64,000 nt of DNA, taken from NCBI GenBank assembly GCA_037179385.1, contig CM074195.1:5326438-5390437 (forward strand), written 5' to 3'. This DNA is from Holothuria scabra. Taxonomy: Eukaryota; Echinodermata; Holothuroidea; Aspidochirotida; Holothuriidae. The notes under the pieces were generated by a model. It was not told the DNA's origin. It saw only the letters and a list, made by a program, of their open reading frames with translations, and did not search any database. This document shows, one piece after another, positions 12,660-24,166 of the stretch. The position numbers and the translations under genes are program-made. Within the stretch, counting starts at the first letter, position 1. Every line of letters starts with the position of its first letter.

Positions 12660-12938
12660 ATGGAAAAGTAGTATACAGTAGGGTAACAGAAACTCTCAAT
12701 TGGCGCAGCTTTTTTTTTGACTGCTAAATCAAACAATGCAGAATACCAAAGCTTATATTATACAGCATGAACTGTTCTGAGAGTGTTTTGATTACACACA
12801 TTGAGCTTTTCTATACTCACCCTAAAGCAATAAACTGAGATTATGCCTGGATGAGGGTGAATTTCAGACAATTGTGGGAGGGGCTTAATTAAGAATGTTA
12901 GAAGAATTGGTACTGTTTGGGATGAGAAAATAGGGCCT
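12660..12938 (-). mobile_element. TTAA MITE, family A, diverged copy
   Basis: Matches 18665-18969 and, inverted, 38954-39249 (shared words CAATAAACTGAGATT, CCAAAGCTTATATTA, TTGGTACTGTTTGG). The right end AGGGCCT abuts TTAA at 12939-12942. The left TIR has decayed. Confidence 0.65.
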
Positions 12939-12942
12939 TTAA

Positions 12943-14609
12943 AAGCTTATCCAGTCCACTGTACTGCAGAAAGTCCGTGCACACATGTGTGTTTACCATT
13001 GATGCTGTACTGAAAGCACCACCAAAACACAATCTACAGTTATACATGTGTGATTGCATTTTGTGTAGCATTTTGCACTTCAATACCCCAAAACTCAACT
13101 GGTTTGGGTATTTAGGTAGGCCAGCTAACATCCCACTTAACTGTCTCCCACATTGGAAAGGAGTGTAGTGAACTGAACACATTTTTTTTTTTTTGTATTT
13201 GATTGTCATGAGGGTAAAAAGTGACAGATTGTTTAACATGACCCACTTCATTATGCAGGCAATTTATATGGAAACGACCTTCCAATACCCCGACCAACAA
13301 TCCCAAACTTCTAAGGCCAATTTGCCAGTTTGAACTAGAAGTTGTTGCATGAACTGCAACAGTACGTTTTGACAATGAGAGTCCTCTCTATAGTCCCCAC
13401 ATCTCACTGGTCCCCCATATAGTGTAATTCATCCCATTAGTCCCACGTCTCATTGGTCCCCCTCTTATTATGTCGTCTCATTGGTCCACCGGGTTAGGGT
13501 TTAGGGTTTGGGGACAAATTGGACAGGTGACTATAGACATAATCCCTGAAAATGAACAATTCACTTTACAAACATTATTGTGCAGTATATCAGATGACTC
13601 TGTTTCTACAGAAACAAGATGAAGAAGCTCTTGCAAATGCCTTGATAACCAGCCAACTTTACAAAGCAATGGCCAAAGCAGCCTATCTGATCTGATCAAC
13701 TATACAATAGGTACTGTAATCACACAGTAGGCCTACTGTATTGATTGAACCCAACAATACAAGATCAGCATTAATTTCATGTAAATTAGGGCTGGACAGG
13801 ATATACTGTACCTGTACTAATATAGAGGAACAGACTGCATTTTTGAAAGGATAGATAATATAATTGTGGGATATTTACTGCAAAAGATTTTACTCAAAAG
13901 TGTGCATTGACTAGTCCTGGTTGACCTTCTCTGTTATCCAGTCTGACAGCTGTGAATTTTACAGCCACAATCTGGTTGCTTTTACTATTTTTACACATGA
14001 GGCACTCCAGTGAAGAGCTTGCAGGCTCAGTCTTGGAAACCTCAAGTGAGATCAGAACACATGCAGTCCCCTGATTGGTCAAAAGTTATGAAACACCAAA
14101 TTAAATGAATATAAATGAGTGAGCTAATCTAAATGACCAATGAGGAGGCGGCAAAGGGTGAAATTACAGTTACAGCATGCACTTGGAACTAAGGCTATGT
14201 AAACTCTCACGTTCACCGGTAACATGTGACAGGAAATGGGAAGGGTCCTGGGAATCTAGAACAAAGGAAAGGGATTGTTGCTCCTAAACAACAAGATGGC
14301 GTCTGCTAAAGGTCATGGAGAGTGCACCATACTGTACTACATGACAGTAGCAGTGTGGAATTTTGCTTTTTTTTTTTGCATAAAGACTTCTTTTCATTTC
14401 CATTATCTTCTCAAATCAATTTTTCTTCCTCATTCTCCAAATTCACAATTTATTTCTTTCTTCCCTCTCAATAGACCTTTAATGTCATGCTGACATAATG
14501 TTGAAGTCCTGAAACAAATGAGCGCATGGCAATATGTAGTACTTACCTCGCACTGCTTAGTGTACAGCAGTAGGCTTTCATAATATGGGTACATCCAACT
14601 GGTTTTCCC
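12943..14609. other. Intronic stretch with a short GGTCC repeat patch
   Basis: Around 13400-13490 the phrase CTCATTGGTCC or close variants recurs several times. Open frames up to 117 codons on either strand show no domain. A possible minus-strand exon ending at a good GTAAGT donor (14547) abuts the element on its right; too weak to call. Confidence 0.4.
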
Positions 14610-14613
14610 TTAA

Positions 14614-15532
14614 AGCAGCTTATGCTGTTATTTTTACAATTCCAGTGTTCATCAAATGTATGGGCTGTACTCCATACAAATGTAAAAAGCTTTAAAAACT
14701 ACTTACTTTAGTCTTTCCTCCGAAAATGAGCAAAAATTCGAAAAAATTCGAAAAGATTTCAACGGTTTCCAAACGCTATTCTGCCTTATTATCTTGCTCT
14801 AGCTCCGCCCAATGAATTTGATGCATATTCAGAAGGTCATTTTGAGAAGGAGTCAAGCAAAACGTAAACAAAACAGACAGTGAAATTTCGTTCAATTGAT
14901 ACATACGTTATTCAAACGGCCTTTACGTGTCCAATTTGCACATCGCATCGAACCGGCTGCGCAATTCGTTCGTTTCATTTGTGAACCCAGATTCAGTGAC
15001 AAATTCCTATTCACTTGTTTTGGCTCCATCGTTCAGTTTTTAATTTTGTCGCTGATTGTGCTATTTGAATCCGTCCCAAGTTTCAAGATAATGTTCATTT
15101 TCTCTTTGATTTGATGCTGTGGCTTGGCATTCAAAAACAATCTTTGGGTTACATACATGTGAAACTAACTGTCATTCTGTGTTGGGCCCGAACGGTTGTG
15201 AAAGGACTCCTGTAATGCATGTACACAACATGTGTGATATATTGGCAATACGTACATCGTTGTGTCAAAGGGTAGGCATAATTTTACGTCATTCATTTCT
15301 TGCATTGTGATTGGTCAAATTGAGATAAGAGCCCGTTGTCTTTGCATAAGAGTTTAGCCGAAAAAAGTAGAGGAAGTTTTTTTCTATTGTAATTAGCGCT
15401 CTAATTAGTGAAATTTCACCGGAAAAAAAACCTGGCGTGAAGGATTTCTATCGGGTTGGTATCAAATGGAAGAGCAAGATTGAAGATTAACGATGAAGGT
15501 TATTTTTTTTTCATCAAACAGCATAAGCTGCT
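14614..15532 (+). mobile_element. TTAA element of about 0.9 kb (AGCAGCTTATGCTGTT termini)
   Basis: The termini AGCAGCTTATGCTGTT and its exact inverse are flanked by TTAA (14610-14613 and 15533-15536). There is no transposase; the longest internal frame (14896-15114) has no known domain. Kolobok or piggyBac type is possible on the TTAA duplication alone. Confidence 0.7.
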
Positions 15533-15815
15533 TTAAACAGAGTTCATGGAATTTCTGTATTTTAAGGCACTGTACAAATATTTATGAGGCTGTTTAAATT
15601 CCAAACTTGAATTTCCCCTTAACCACAGTATTCTGAACTGCATTTTGAGGAAACTGTACTCCATGTGTTTATGACATAGTGGATAACACCAGACATGGTA
15701 CTTTCCCTAAATTACAAAACATTCCAAAGGCCACCCAATAAGGAAATTGATAAACTTGAAGGCTTGGCCTTGATTGACAATTTGAAAATTCCATTACTCT
15801 TACTGTACAGTTTCA

Positions 15816-15952
15816 AATACATACAGTACAATACAATACAGTACAGTACAGTACAGTACAGTACAGTACAGTACAGTACAGTACAGTACAGTACAGTACA
15901 GTACAGTACAGTACAGTACAGTACAGTACAGTACAGTACTGTACAGTATGCT
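15816..15952. repeat. (CAGTA)n microsatellite
   Basis: An uninterrupted pentanucleotide run covers about 15836-15942, with imperfect units on each side. The unit overlaps itself to form GTAC palindromes. The same word is scattered through the first 27 kb. An open frame through it is an artefact of the pentamer. Confidence 0.95.
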
Positions 15953-16672
15953 GTAAACTATTTTCAAGATAAATATCTAAGTTTGACTTACACTACAACT
16001 TGATTTAAAAAAAGTTGTCAAATAAACCACTTAAAGTTTCTAGTTGATCATAGCCAATCTATACTGTGGTACACTGTACTGTAGACCTATGTAATGTAAA
16101 GAAAAGTACTGTCATGTTCTATACTGTATAAGTATAAATTTGTAAAATGTTTAACTCTTTCGTAGTCAACTGTAATTAAAATAAACCAGACTGGAATGTA
16201 TGACGTGAGTACTGATCAGCCAAGTACTGTATAAAAGTAGCCAAGTGTGGAGCCAGGATGCCAGACAAGCTCCTTCTGGGGAAAGAGGGTCATGAATCCA
16301 AGACCCACAACAACAGCAATTGTGTTGGGGAGAGGAGATTTTTGGAACCCTAAAAATATTTTGGCTGCAATTGACAAAATTTTAAACATCTACTCTAGGT
16401 TTTTTGAAAGAAATTTCAGATATAACTTTGAACTTTTCTTCAAGATAATTTAAAATATGTTTGGTTTTATCATGGACTGACAAAAATGAGAAACACTTTT
16501 ACTACAGAGAATCTACCGTACCATTTCTACAGTACATGGAAAGCAAAACAACGAAGACTGTTAAGGTGTTTACTGTAGATCAATGGACTGTTGATAGAAT
16601 GTACAGTATACTGTTCACATCAAGGATCACTAACAACATTGTCCCACCCCCACCTTGTTTGAACTGTCTGAG
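15953..16672. other. Intronic stretch, nothing recognised
   Basis: Open frames at 16247-16453 and 16461-16871 have no recognisable domain; the latter runs into the hAT-like MITE on the right. Confidence 0.4.
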
Positions 16673-16975
16673 CAGGCCTCGATTTTCAGAAAAATATCTG
16701 GTTGTCCTTTGGGCAACTATTTCACTAGTTTTGGTTGTCCACAATGAAATTTGGTTGTCCGAAACATTTTGCACACAATTACAAAACAGTAATTGTGTTC
16801 ATGTTTTATTGGTCTTGAAGAATAAAAAGTTGAAAGAGTTTATCAGCCAGCTTTATACTTTTTCAATCTAAGAGAAAAATGGTTGTCCATCGGACAACCA
16901 ATCTTTAACCTTTGGTTATCCGTATGAAATTTTAGTTGTCCCAGGCAATCGGACAACCATGAAAATCGAGCCCTG
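16673..16975 (+). mobile_element. hAT-like MITE with GGTTGTCC words
   Basis: The left end CAGGCCTCGATTTTCA pairs with the inverted right end CAGGGCTCGATTTTCA. The flanks share GTCTGAG (immediately left and right), a 7-8 bp duplication as expected of hAT. GGTTGTCC or its inverse occurs repeatedly inside. Confidence 0.7.
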
Positions 16976-17392
16976 GTCTGAGGTGTTAAGAGTAGAGCTG
17001 CTCAAAAGTTAACCAAGTACAGTATCACTTTCCTATAAGAAGAAGCAAGATGATGGCATGGGGAACATTCATTCTTAGGAAAATGTCTTTGCTCTCTGTG
17101 ATATTGATTTCAACCCAGGGAACTTTCATGCCATGAAATTTAGTACCGGTATTTCTGTCAGAGGGGGAAAAGGGGGATTTCTCCCCCCACCCTTTCCAAA
17201 ATGATGGTGGGTAATTTCTCCCTCCAACAAAAAGTTCAATAAGTTCAAACACTTTGCAGCAATGTCTGAACTTACATAAATGGCCTTTTAAACCCTTTGA
17301 ACTGCAACTTGTAGCCTTGAAGCAAGCTCTTGTTGGCCTGAACCCTCTTGTAACTTTAGCCTAGGTCAGAATCAATCTGGGCTTGGAGTTAA

Positions 17393-17963
17393 AGGCATAT
17401 TCTGGAGACAAAATTCATTAATTTAAAAAATGCATAAAAATTTTCTCTTTCAGGAGGTGAAAACTGCATCTCAATGGCATAGCATTCAGAAGATACAGGT
17501 TTTTAAAGTAATGCAATTTTTCTTGAGATTTGGTGCATCATGGGTAATCTGTGATGTAATCGTGGCACATTAATTTGACATTGCATTCAATTTATTTATC
17601 TTTTCTGCTGCAGGCAATTTTAAGCAACATTGTTGTTTGTACTCTACATATGGCGATGGGTAATGCTACTGTAGATCTACTGGAAAAGATATTCAAACAT
17701 TCCAACAGTATCAAATTTCAAGGACAAACAGGACATTCAATTATAAAGAAAAGCAAAAGGAATTTGAGGCAATGTGCCCACATTACATAACTTTCAGATG
17801 CTTTGTTGGAAAGCAGAGGTATTTCTAACAAAATTAGCCAATCTTTAAAATGAGATATCATGAGTTAGGAAAAAGGTATTCAGGATTTGCAGGACATGGT
17901 GTACTGTAGAATACTAATTGCTTTTCTTACAACACCCAGGTGAAATGCCACCGGAATATGCCT
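17393..17963 (+). mobile_element. TTAA element, family C, copy 1
   Basis: Ends AGGCATATTCTGG and, inverted, AGGCATATTCCGG, with TTAA on both sides (17389-17392 and 17964-17967). Most of its length matches 57397-57963. Confidence 0.8.
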
Positions 17964-17967
17964 TTAA

Positions 17968-18664
17968 GCAGCAATAAAACCCCCCTTTTTTGTGTTTGTG
18001 ATGGAATCCCTGTGAATCTAGTGTTTAAAAGTCCTACTGTATCAAGCTCCAGTCCACAAATAAGCAACAGGAGAAGGAAAAATAACCCAGTGCCTGCGGC
18101 ACAACTGGAAAAAATGGTGGTGGGTTCTGCTAGAAGGAACCAAGAGAGCATGTTGAGACTCAAAACCCTACTATCTTGTATCTACTGTCAATAACCTTCC
18201 ATGGTCCTGTCACCACGCCATTACCATCACATTCTAAAAATAGAGCACCTTCATGTGACATCATAAGCTCACTGGTTAGCCACGCCCACTGCAGAACAAA
18301 AATTTTGCAATCGATCAGTCACCAGAGCTGCTTCTGAGAAAGCTGTAAGTACAAAACTACAGCTTTTGCCCGGCGGTCAAGACAGCCTGGGTGAGATTTG
18401 TCACATAAGTGAAAACACTCTAGTTATGAAATTACAGTATAACAGGATCATTGCATACTGTATGCTGTTCAGTACTGCACATGTTTGTTATTTTCATTAT
18501 TAATCCTTTGAATTCCTAAAAGGGGACACACATTTATATTAAGGCGTGGTATCACCATGTGCCACCCACTGGTCAAACAAACAATCTCTTGCATACAGTT
18601 ACAGTACCTACAGTATGTTGATCTACAGTGCTTACAGTAAAGTTCCCAATTTTAACTTAATTAG
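17968..18664. other. Intronic stretch, nothing recognised
   Basis: Two overlapping antiparallel frames (17927-18163 and 17940-18194) mirror each other and straddle the family C end, so they are not taken as genes. Confidence 0.4.
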
Positions 18665-18969
18665 AGGGCCAAACCTCTCACCCCCAACTACAATTTTGGT
18701 ACAGGGGTACCAAAATTCTCAATTGGCTCAGCTCTTTGACTGACAGCTAAGTCAAATGATACAGAGTACCAAAGCTTATATTACAGTACACAGCATGAAC
18801 GGTACTGAGAGTGGTTTGATTATATAAATTGAGTCAAATTTCTTTACTCACCTTGAAGCAATAAACTGAGATTGTATCTGGATGAGCATGAATTTCAGAA
18901 AATTGTGGGACGGGGTTAAGTAAGAACGTTAGGAGAATTGGTACTGTTTGGAGTGAGAGAACCAGGCCC
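18665..18969 (-). mobile_element. TTAA MITE, family A
   Basis: The left end AGGGCCAAACCTCTCACCCC is followed by a body matching 12660-12938 and the inverse of 38954-39249; the right end GGCCC is followed by TTAA. The left flank is TTAG, one base off. Confidence 0.7.
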
Positions 18970-19867
18970 TTAAGCAGTGCTAGAAAAAATCCCCAAGCAA
19001 ATGAATTACTTAGTCATATTCCCCAATTTGAAGATGTTCTGCACATAAAAAGCCCAAGCCAAATTTTTCTCAAAGTAACTGAATTTCCCCCCAGTAACTA
19101 TGATTTCCATGCAAGGAGCTTATCAAATTGCACGTGTTGTTCACCCATGAACTTTAACTCTGCATTATCTTCAGCATTCTTCAAACACTGTTGGGTTGCA
19201 AACTTGAAACCATAAAAAAGACATAGGACCGACTAAACTGTATTTTGTGTACATGTACAATAAATATTTGAAGGAGTGTATTACAGTATTAACAGAATGT
19301 GCATGCTACGGTAACACTATAACTTTGCAACAGGCCCAAAGGTCTGGTGCAGGCAAGGATCTGGAAGGCAAGCCACCATTTTGTCATTTAAAGTAGGGCA
19401 AGCAACTTCTTTCTTCAAAAGTTGATTCTAAAACCTTCAAATACTGCAAAATAGCACAAGGTTTAAACTAAATTCTATTGCTAGTAACAAGTTTCCAAAA
19501 ACTTCCTTATTTTTTAAAAAGAGGGCACTTTTTGAGCAACTTTTGAACTTACACAAATAAATGGCCTTTAAACCCTTCAAATTACACCTTACAGAGGCCT
19601 TGAAGAAAGCTTTTGTCCCCCTAAATCCAACTTGTAACTTTACTCTACGACAGAATCAATCTGGACTTGGGGTTTATTGGTAATAAATTTCCCCCCTCCC
19701 CCTCCCCTCTTTTTTGTGTTTCTGGCAGAATCCCTGCATATGCTACATACTAAGAAAATGTAAATTTAACAGGACAAATTTTTACTGACATTATAGGGTT
19801 ACCCATTATTTAAGGGGAAGGTAAGGGGATTTCCCCTTCCTCCTTTCAGAACCAGAAAGCCAAAAGG
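18970..19867. other. Intronic stretch with pyrimidine-rich tracts
   Basis: TTTGAGCAACTTTTGAACTT and CCCCCTCCCCCTCCCC patches resemble parts of 17140-17350, suggesting an old unlabelled repeat. No boundaries could be set. Confidence 0.35.
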
Positions 19868-19949
19868 CTTAGTGATTCCTTGCCATCAAATACCTTACCT
19901 GCTTTCAAATTGACAGTGCTTGATAGATTTTCCTTTACATTTTAGGCAC

Positions 19950-21350
19950 AGGATTTTCGCAATTTTACCGCTGGTGACCTCAAATGACCTTTGACCTCTA
20001 CCAAAAACAATAGGCTTCTTTCTCTCAACATGACAAATCTATATACCAAATATGAAAAGTATCTGTTACTCTTATCTGGAGATACTATGTTTACAAGCCA
20101 TTTTCGAAGTTTTGGCAATTTTACCGCTGGTGACCTCAAATGACCTTTGACCTCTACCGAAAGTAATAGGCTTCTTTCTCTCAACATGAAAAATCTATAC
20201 ACCAAGTATGAAAATTGTCCGGCAATCCTATCTGAAGATATCATCTTTACGAGCCATTTTCGGTGTTTTCACATTTTTACCGCTGATGACCTCAAATGGC
20301 CTTTGACCTCAGCCAAAAACAATATACTTCTTCCTCTCAACATGACAAACCTATATACCAAGCATGAGAAGTGTCGGTCACTCCTATCTGAAGAAATCAT
20401 GTTTAAAAGCCATTTTCGGGATTTTCCCAATTTTACCGCTGGTGACCTCAAATGAACTTTGAATTCTACCAAAAAGCAATAGGCTTCTTTCTCTTGACAT
20501 GACAAATCTATATACCAAATATGAAGAGTATCTGTCACTCCTTTTTGAAGATATTGTGTTTACAAGCCATTTTCAGTGTTTTCGCAATTTTACCGCTGAT
20601 GACCTCAAATGACCTTTGACCTCTACCACAAACGATAGGGTTCTTCCTCTCAACATGACAAATCTATATACCACGTATGAAAGTTCTCGGGCAATCCTAT
20701 CTGAAGATATCGTGTTTACAAGCCATTTTCGGCATTTTCGCAATTTTACCGCTGGTGACCTCAAATGACCTTTGACCTCTACCAAAAACAATAGGGTTCT
20801 TCTTCTCAACATGACGAATCTATAAACCAAGTATGAAAAGTGTCGGTCACTTCTAACTGGAGATATCATGTTTACAAGCCATTTTTGAAGTTTTTGCAAT
20901 TTTACTGCTATTGACCTCAAATGACCTTTGACCTCTACCAAAAACAATACGCTTCTCTCTCTCAACATGAAAAATCTATATACCAAATATGAAGAGTGTT
21001 GGTCTCTCCTAACTGAAGATATCATGTTTACAAGCCATTTTCAGTGTTTTCGCAATTTTACCGCTGGTGACCTCAAATGACCTTTGACCTCTACCAAAAA
21101 CAATAGGGTTCTTCCTCTCAACATGACAAATCTATATACCAAGTATGAAAATTGTCGGGCAATCCTATCTGAAGATATCGTGTTTACAAGCCATTTTCGG
21201 TGTTTTCGCAATTTTACCGCTGGTGACCTCAAATGACCTTTGACCTCTACCAAAAACAATAGGGTTCTTCTTCTCAACATGAAAAATCTATATATACCAA
21301 GTATGAAAAGTGTCGGACATTCCTATCTTAAGATATCGTGTTTACAAGCA
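19950..21350 (+). repeat. Tandem array, unit about 156 bp, nine units
   Basis: The landmark GGTGACCTCAAATGACC recurs at about 19972, 20128, 20283, 20438, 20594, 20751, 20907, 21064 and 21220. The period is close to 156, divisible by three, which explains the minus-strand open frames with a 52-residue periodicity (the word VEVKGHLRSPAVKL repeats). These are not taken as protein. Each intact unit carries three TGACCT half-sites. Confidence 0.95.
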
Positions 21351-21357
21351 AGTGTCA

Positions 21358-21394
<37 letters not shown>

Positions 21395-21410
21395 ACACAC
21401 ACACACACAC
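21358..21410. repeat. (CA)n microsatellite inside the Helitron-like element
   Basis: Alternating CA with one TA interruption, at the fixed position between tandem core and 3' hairpin. The copy at 98-125 lies at the same place in the other element. Confidence 0.9.
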
Positions 21411-21458
21411 GACATCACCATCGCATAGATTCCTTGCCTGCCTACGGCAAGGAATCAA

Positions 21459-22365
21459 AAAAGGAAGCAATCCCCCTTTCATTTCATAAAACTAAAAAAA
21501 TATCTGCATTTTGGTTTCTTACTTCAGAAGAGAACACCTTTGAAGAGCAATGTTTGAAGTTTACATCAATAAATTAGATTTTTCAAAAAGTTCAGATTGC
21601 ACCTTATAATGGCCTTGAAGCAATCTCTCCCTGAACCTCACTGCCTGTGCAAACTTTTCTTGTCATGTAAGTACAGTAGCCTATACAGTGTGTACGTGCA
21701 CTTACGTACCGTAGTAAATTACCAGCCTAAGATGGAATGGGCAAACTGGTTACCGGTCTAGTTTATAGCCTAAGTCCAAATTATTCTTGGGATCCTTGGT
21801 ACCTCCATTGGTCCCTAGATTTCATAGTACGGTTTGACCTTATCCCTTATGATTTCTGTATTAAAAAGAGAGTGAGACAATCCCTCCACTAAGATTTCTC
21901 CTCAAGACTGGCAATCATGCTCTGCAGTTGGTTAAAAAAAATCCTATTTATGCCAGCATTGAGCAGGAACGCTGTGAATATCAACACTGCTTCAACTCAC
22001 TGTAAGGAAAAATATAAAGCTTAGAATCCTTCTTACTGTACGCATGGTTATAGAAGGCACCAATGAATATTGTACTGTAAGGGGCATGACAGTGAATGTC
22101 TTCAGTTGACAGGTAATTCAGGTTTAACATGTATACAGTAGGTCTACTGTAGTGCAAGCAATGTGGGCCCCAATGGAAATTGTCCAATAGCAAGGTCATT
22201 AAAGTTTGCTGGGTTTCATCAAAAAAGGTGTCAATTTTATACCCCCTTTGGGCTGGATATTTGTTTTTAAACAACTCTGGCTAACCCTCCAGACTAAAAA
22301 TTGAGGTGACCTTTCAATAAGCATTATTTAATACAATATTCTATTTTCGAACTAAATACACATAC
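21459..22365. other. Intron of the PI3K gene next to its first coding exon
   Basis: No repeat was recognised. An open frame at 21981-22274 on the minus strand has no domain. The exon donor is at its right edge (22365-22364). Confidence 0.4.
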
Positions 22366-22531
22366 CCTTTTAATAGTACTGAGGGTAGATTCTCGGTCAC
22401 ATCGCAGAGGAACAATGATACCATTAGGGAGGAGACACAGAAGTTCCACAGTCTGCACCAGTTCCTTCTGGTGCCAAAAGTCTGGTTGCGTCCATGATGC
22501 TGGTGGCATCTTGTTAACTGGTTAAAAATCC
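22366..22531 (-). CDS. PIK3CA: PI3K catalytic subunit p110, start-codon exon
   Basis: The exon starts after a polypyrimidine-CAG acceptor (CAG at 22534-22532), has 22 bases of 5' UTR, an ATG at 22509-22507, and ends at a GTATGT donor (GT at 22365-22364). Its 48 codons begin MPPASWTQPDFW and include VELLCLLPNGIIVPL and RESTLSTIKR. MPP at the start, LLPNG.IV.L and RE.TL.TIK are hallmarks of the first half of the p110 adaptor-binding domain and agree best with p110-alpha. The phase-0 junction to 7653-7881 gives IKR-DLWEVA, the usual IK..L....A spacing of the family. A 5' UTR intron must precede it, so the promoter lies further right. A hAT MITE sits 100 bp upstream in that intron. The enzyme would make PIP3 from PIP2 at the plasma membrane in complex with p85. 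Confidence 0.85.
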
Positions 22532-22630
22532 CTGAAAAAAAAGAAGAAAAGGCTTCATATCATTCATGCCATGTTTATTGTAGCAGGGTCCTTTGCAAGT
22601 GCAAAAGGTGGTGCAGGGCTGTATCGAGAC

Positions 22631-23225
22631 CAGGCTTGGGGTAATCATAATCAGTAATCGTAATCGATTGCAATCAATTACACATTTTTAAGGAAGTGTA
22701 ATCGCAATCGATTACTTTTGTGAAAATCGCAAAGTAATTGCAATCATAATCGATTGCAATGGCAAAGTAATCGCAATCGTGGTTTCATTTCTGATTACAT
22801 TGGAGTTGAACTGAACAAAAAAGTAAAGTTACCAAACAATTTTTTCAGTGCTTGGTTCTTCTGTTGGAATGACAAAATTTAATTGTCACTCTTTCTTGTA
22901 TGTTCCAGCTTAAAATGAGTGAGAAGTGCATGGGTTCAATAATCTCTAGTTTGGGAGGACTTGCTTCTGTCCGGGCTTATCTAGAGCAATGTCCATGGCC
23001 TTTTCTCCAGTTGTGGGCACTGGATTGTTTTGCCTACTACATCGTTCACGTGGAAAGAAAATGTACTGTAATCACGATTGCAATCCTGATTACATTGCAA
23101 TGTAATCGCAATCTTAATCAATTACTGTCAATTTTATCTGTAATCGTAATCATAATCAAAATTGTAAAATATGAAGTAATCGCAATTATAATTGATTACA
23201 TTGAGATGTAATCGCCCCAAGCCTG
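22631..23225 (+). mobile_element. hAT MITE (TAATCGATTA-rich), copy 1
   Basis: The termini CAGGCTTGGGG and its inverse are flanked by a perfect 8-bp duplication ATCGAGAC (22623-22630 and 23226-23233), as known for hAT elements. Both ends carry dense ATCGATTA/TAATCG words. The homologous inner frames (22900-23211 here, 25254-25602 in copy 2) do not code in a conserved way. Inverted relative to copy 2. Confidence 0.95.
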
Positions 23226-23233
23226 ATCGAGAC

Positions 23234-23627
23234 TCGCCAGCGGCAGCAGCTGAACTAGCTGAAGCTGACAAATGAATTAATATTCAGATGACCACTGAAC
23301 AACTTTCTGTGAGAATACTCATGAATGATTAAAATCATAAGCAGAGTTCCTTATTGTTGTACCTATCTTTCTAAATACAAAATATTCCAAAAGACTATTC
23401 ATACCAGTTAAGTCTTCAGGAAAACTGAAATACTAGAGTAGCAAAGCTACTGTCGCTCAACCATTCTGATGTTACCAGTGTTTTTTATTCATCTTGAACA
23501 AAGTCATGGTGTACACTTAACACGTACCCAGACAACTCAAGTTTGGTGGACCAGCATGTAAACACTGTTCACCTAGTAGTTGAACTGTGTCAGCGATAAA
23601 TCTCTACAGCTAGTTCATCCCATTATG
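23234..23627. other. Unassigned stretch upstream of the PI3K start exon
   Basis: No repeat partner or exon-like frame was recognised. Confidence 0.35.
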
Positions 23628-24166
23628 GTGATACCTTCAGTCAAATAACTCAGAAGTATACATTTAAGAGCATGAGAAGTGAATGCTAACAGTCCAAAGG
23701 ACAATACTGAGCTAAGACATAAAATGTTGAAGTTTATTCACTTGAAACTGATTGGTCTATTGCGCAATACTGTAATTTGTGACTTTCAAGTTGTACAACT
23801 CACTACAGACGTTTTGTTTCCTTTGGAAGTTAAAAATGTTTTTATGACCTTGAACACTCCTGTTTGCTTCCATAGTATATTGCACAGAGAGGGCTTAAGT
23901 CATCACCCCATAAGAGTAAGAGTACATCACAACTTGTTCCAAGGTGCAGTAACTTCAGACAAACAAAGAAAGACAAAGATAGTAATTTGACTTCCAGTTC
24001 AACAATGACATCAAAAATTCTTGTGCTATGTACTGTACCATTTTATACTGAGTGAATAAACTTCAACATTTTATATCTCAGCTCAGGAATGTCCTATGAA
24101 GATGGGAGTAATTTTTCATACTTTTTAATACATATTTTTGATTTTTTTTTTTACTTGAGGTACACT
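23628..24166 (+). mobile_element. TTAA-type element, family D, copy 2
   Basis: Shares the interior of 42205-42724 closely (CACCCCATAAGAGTAAGAGT, TTTGTGACTTTC, AAACAAAGAAAGACAAAGAT) and the right terminus TTGAGGTACACT with 10388-10992. The left terminus is eroded, so the start is approximate. Confidence 0.65.

Larger units (their letters stand above)
19868..21458 (+). mobile_element. Helentron/HINE-like (Pearl-like) element with a 156-bp tandem-repeat core
   Basis: The 5' subterminal word GATTCCTTGCC (19874-19884) is the inverse of the right arm of the 3' hairpin (GATTCCTTGCC at 21428-21438, GGCAAGGAATC at 21446-21456). Between them lie about nine tandem units, then a (CA)n tract (21358-21410). 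A 5' subterminal repeat complementary to a 3' hairpin, a tandem core and a microsatellite are the known layout of Helentron-associated non-autonomous elements and of bivalve Pearl elements. No Rep/helicase is encoded. It sits in the PI3K intron. Confidence 0.75.

Noticed and set aside
13488..13512. GGGTTAGGGTTTAGGGTTT as telomere-like repeat
   Set aside because: Only two to three imperfect units, no array.
14548..14613. Extra PI3K exon before the GTAAGT donor at 14546
   Set aside because: Its upstream edge is a transposon terminus without a clear acceptor, and the residues do not match any p110 segment.
15695..16003. 102-codon frame through the (CAGTA)n tract
   Set aside because: The repeated Tyr-Ser-Thr-Val-Gln text is only the translation of the pentamer.
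19942..21280. Series of long minus-strand open frames with repeating VEVKGHLRSPAVKL text
   Set aside because: They follow the 156-bp tandem period, which is divisible by three; start and stop positions vary between units and no domain fits.
22900..23211. Frames inside the hAT MITEs as a conserved protein
   Set aside because: Copy 1 and copy 2 share DNA similarity, but their frames diverge by indels as noncoding sequence does.
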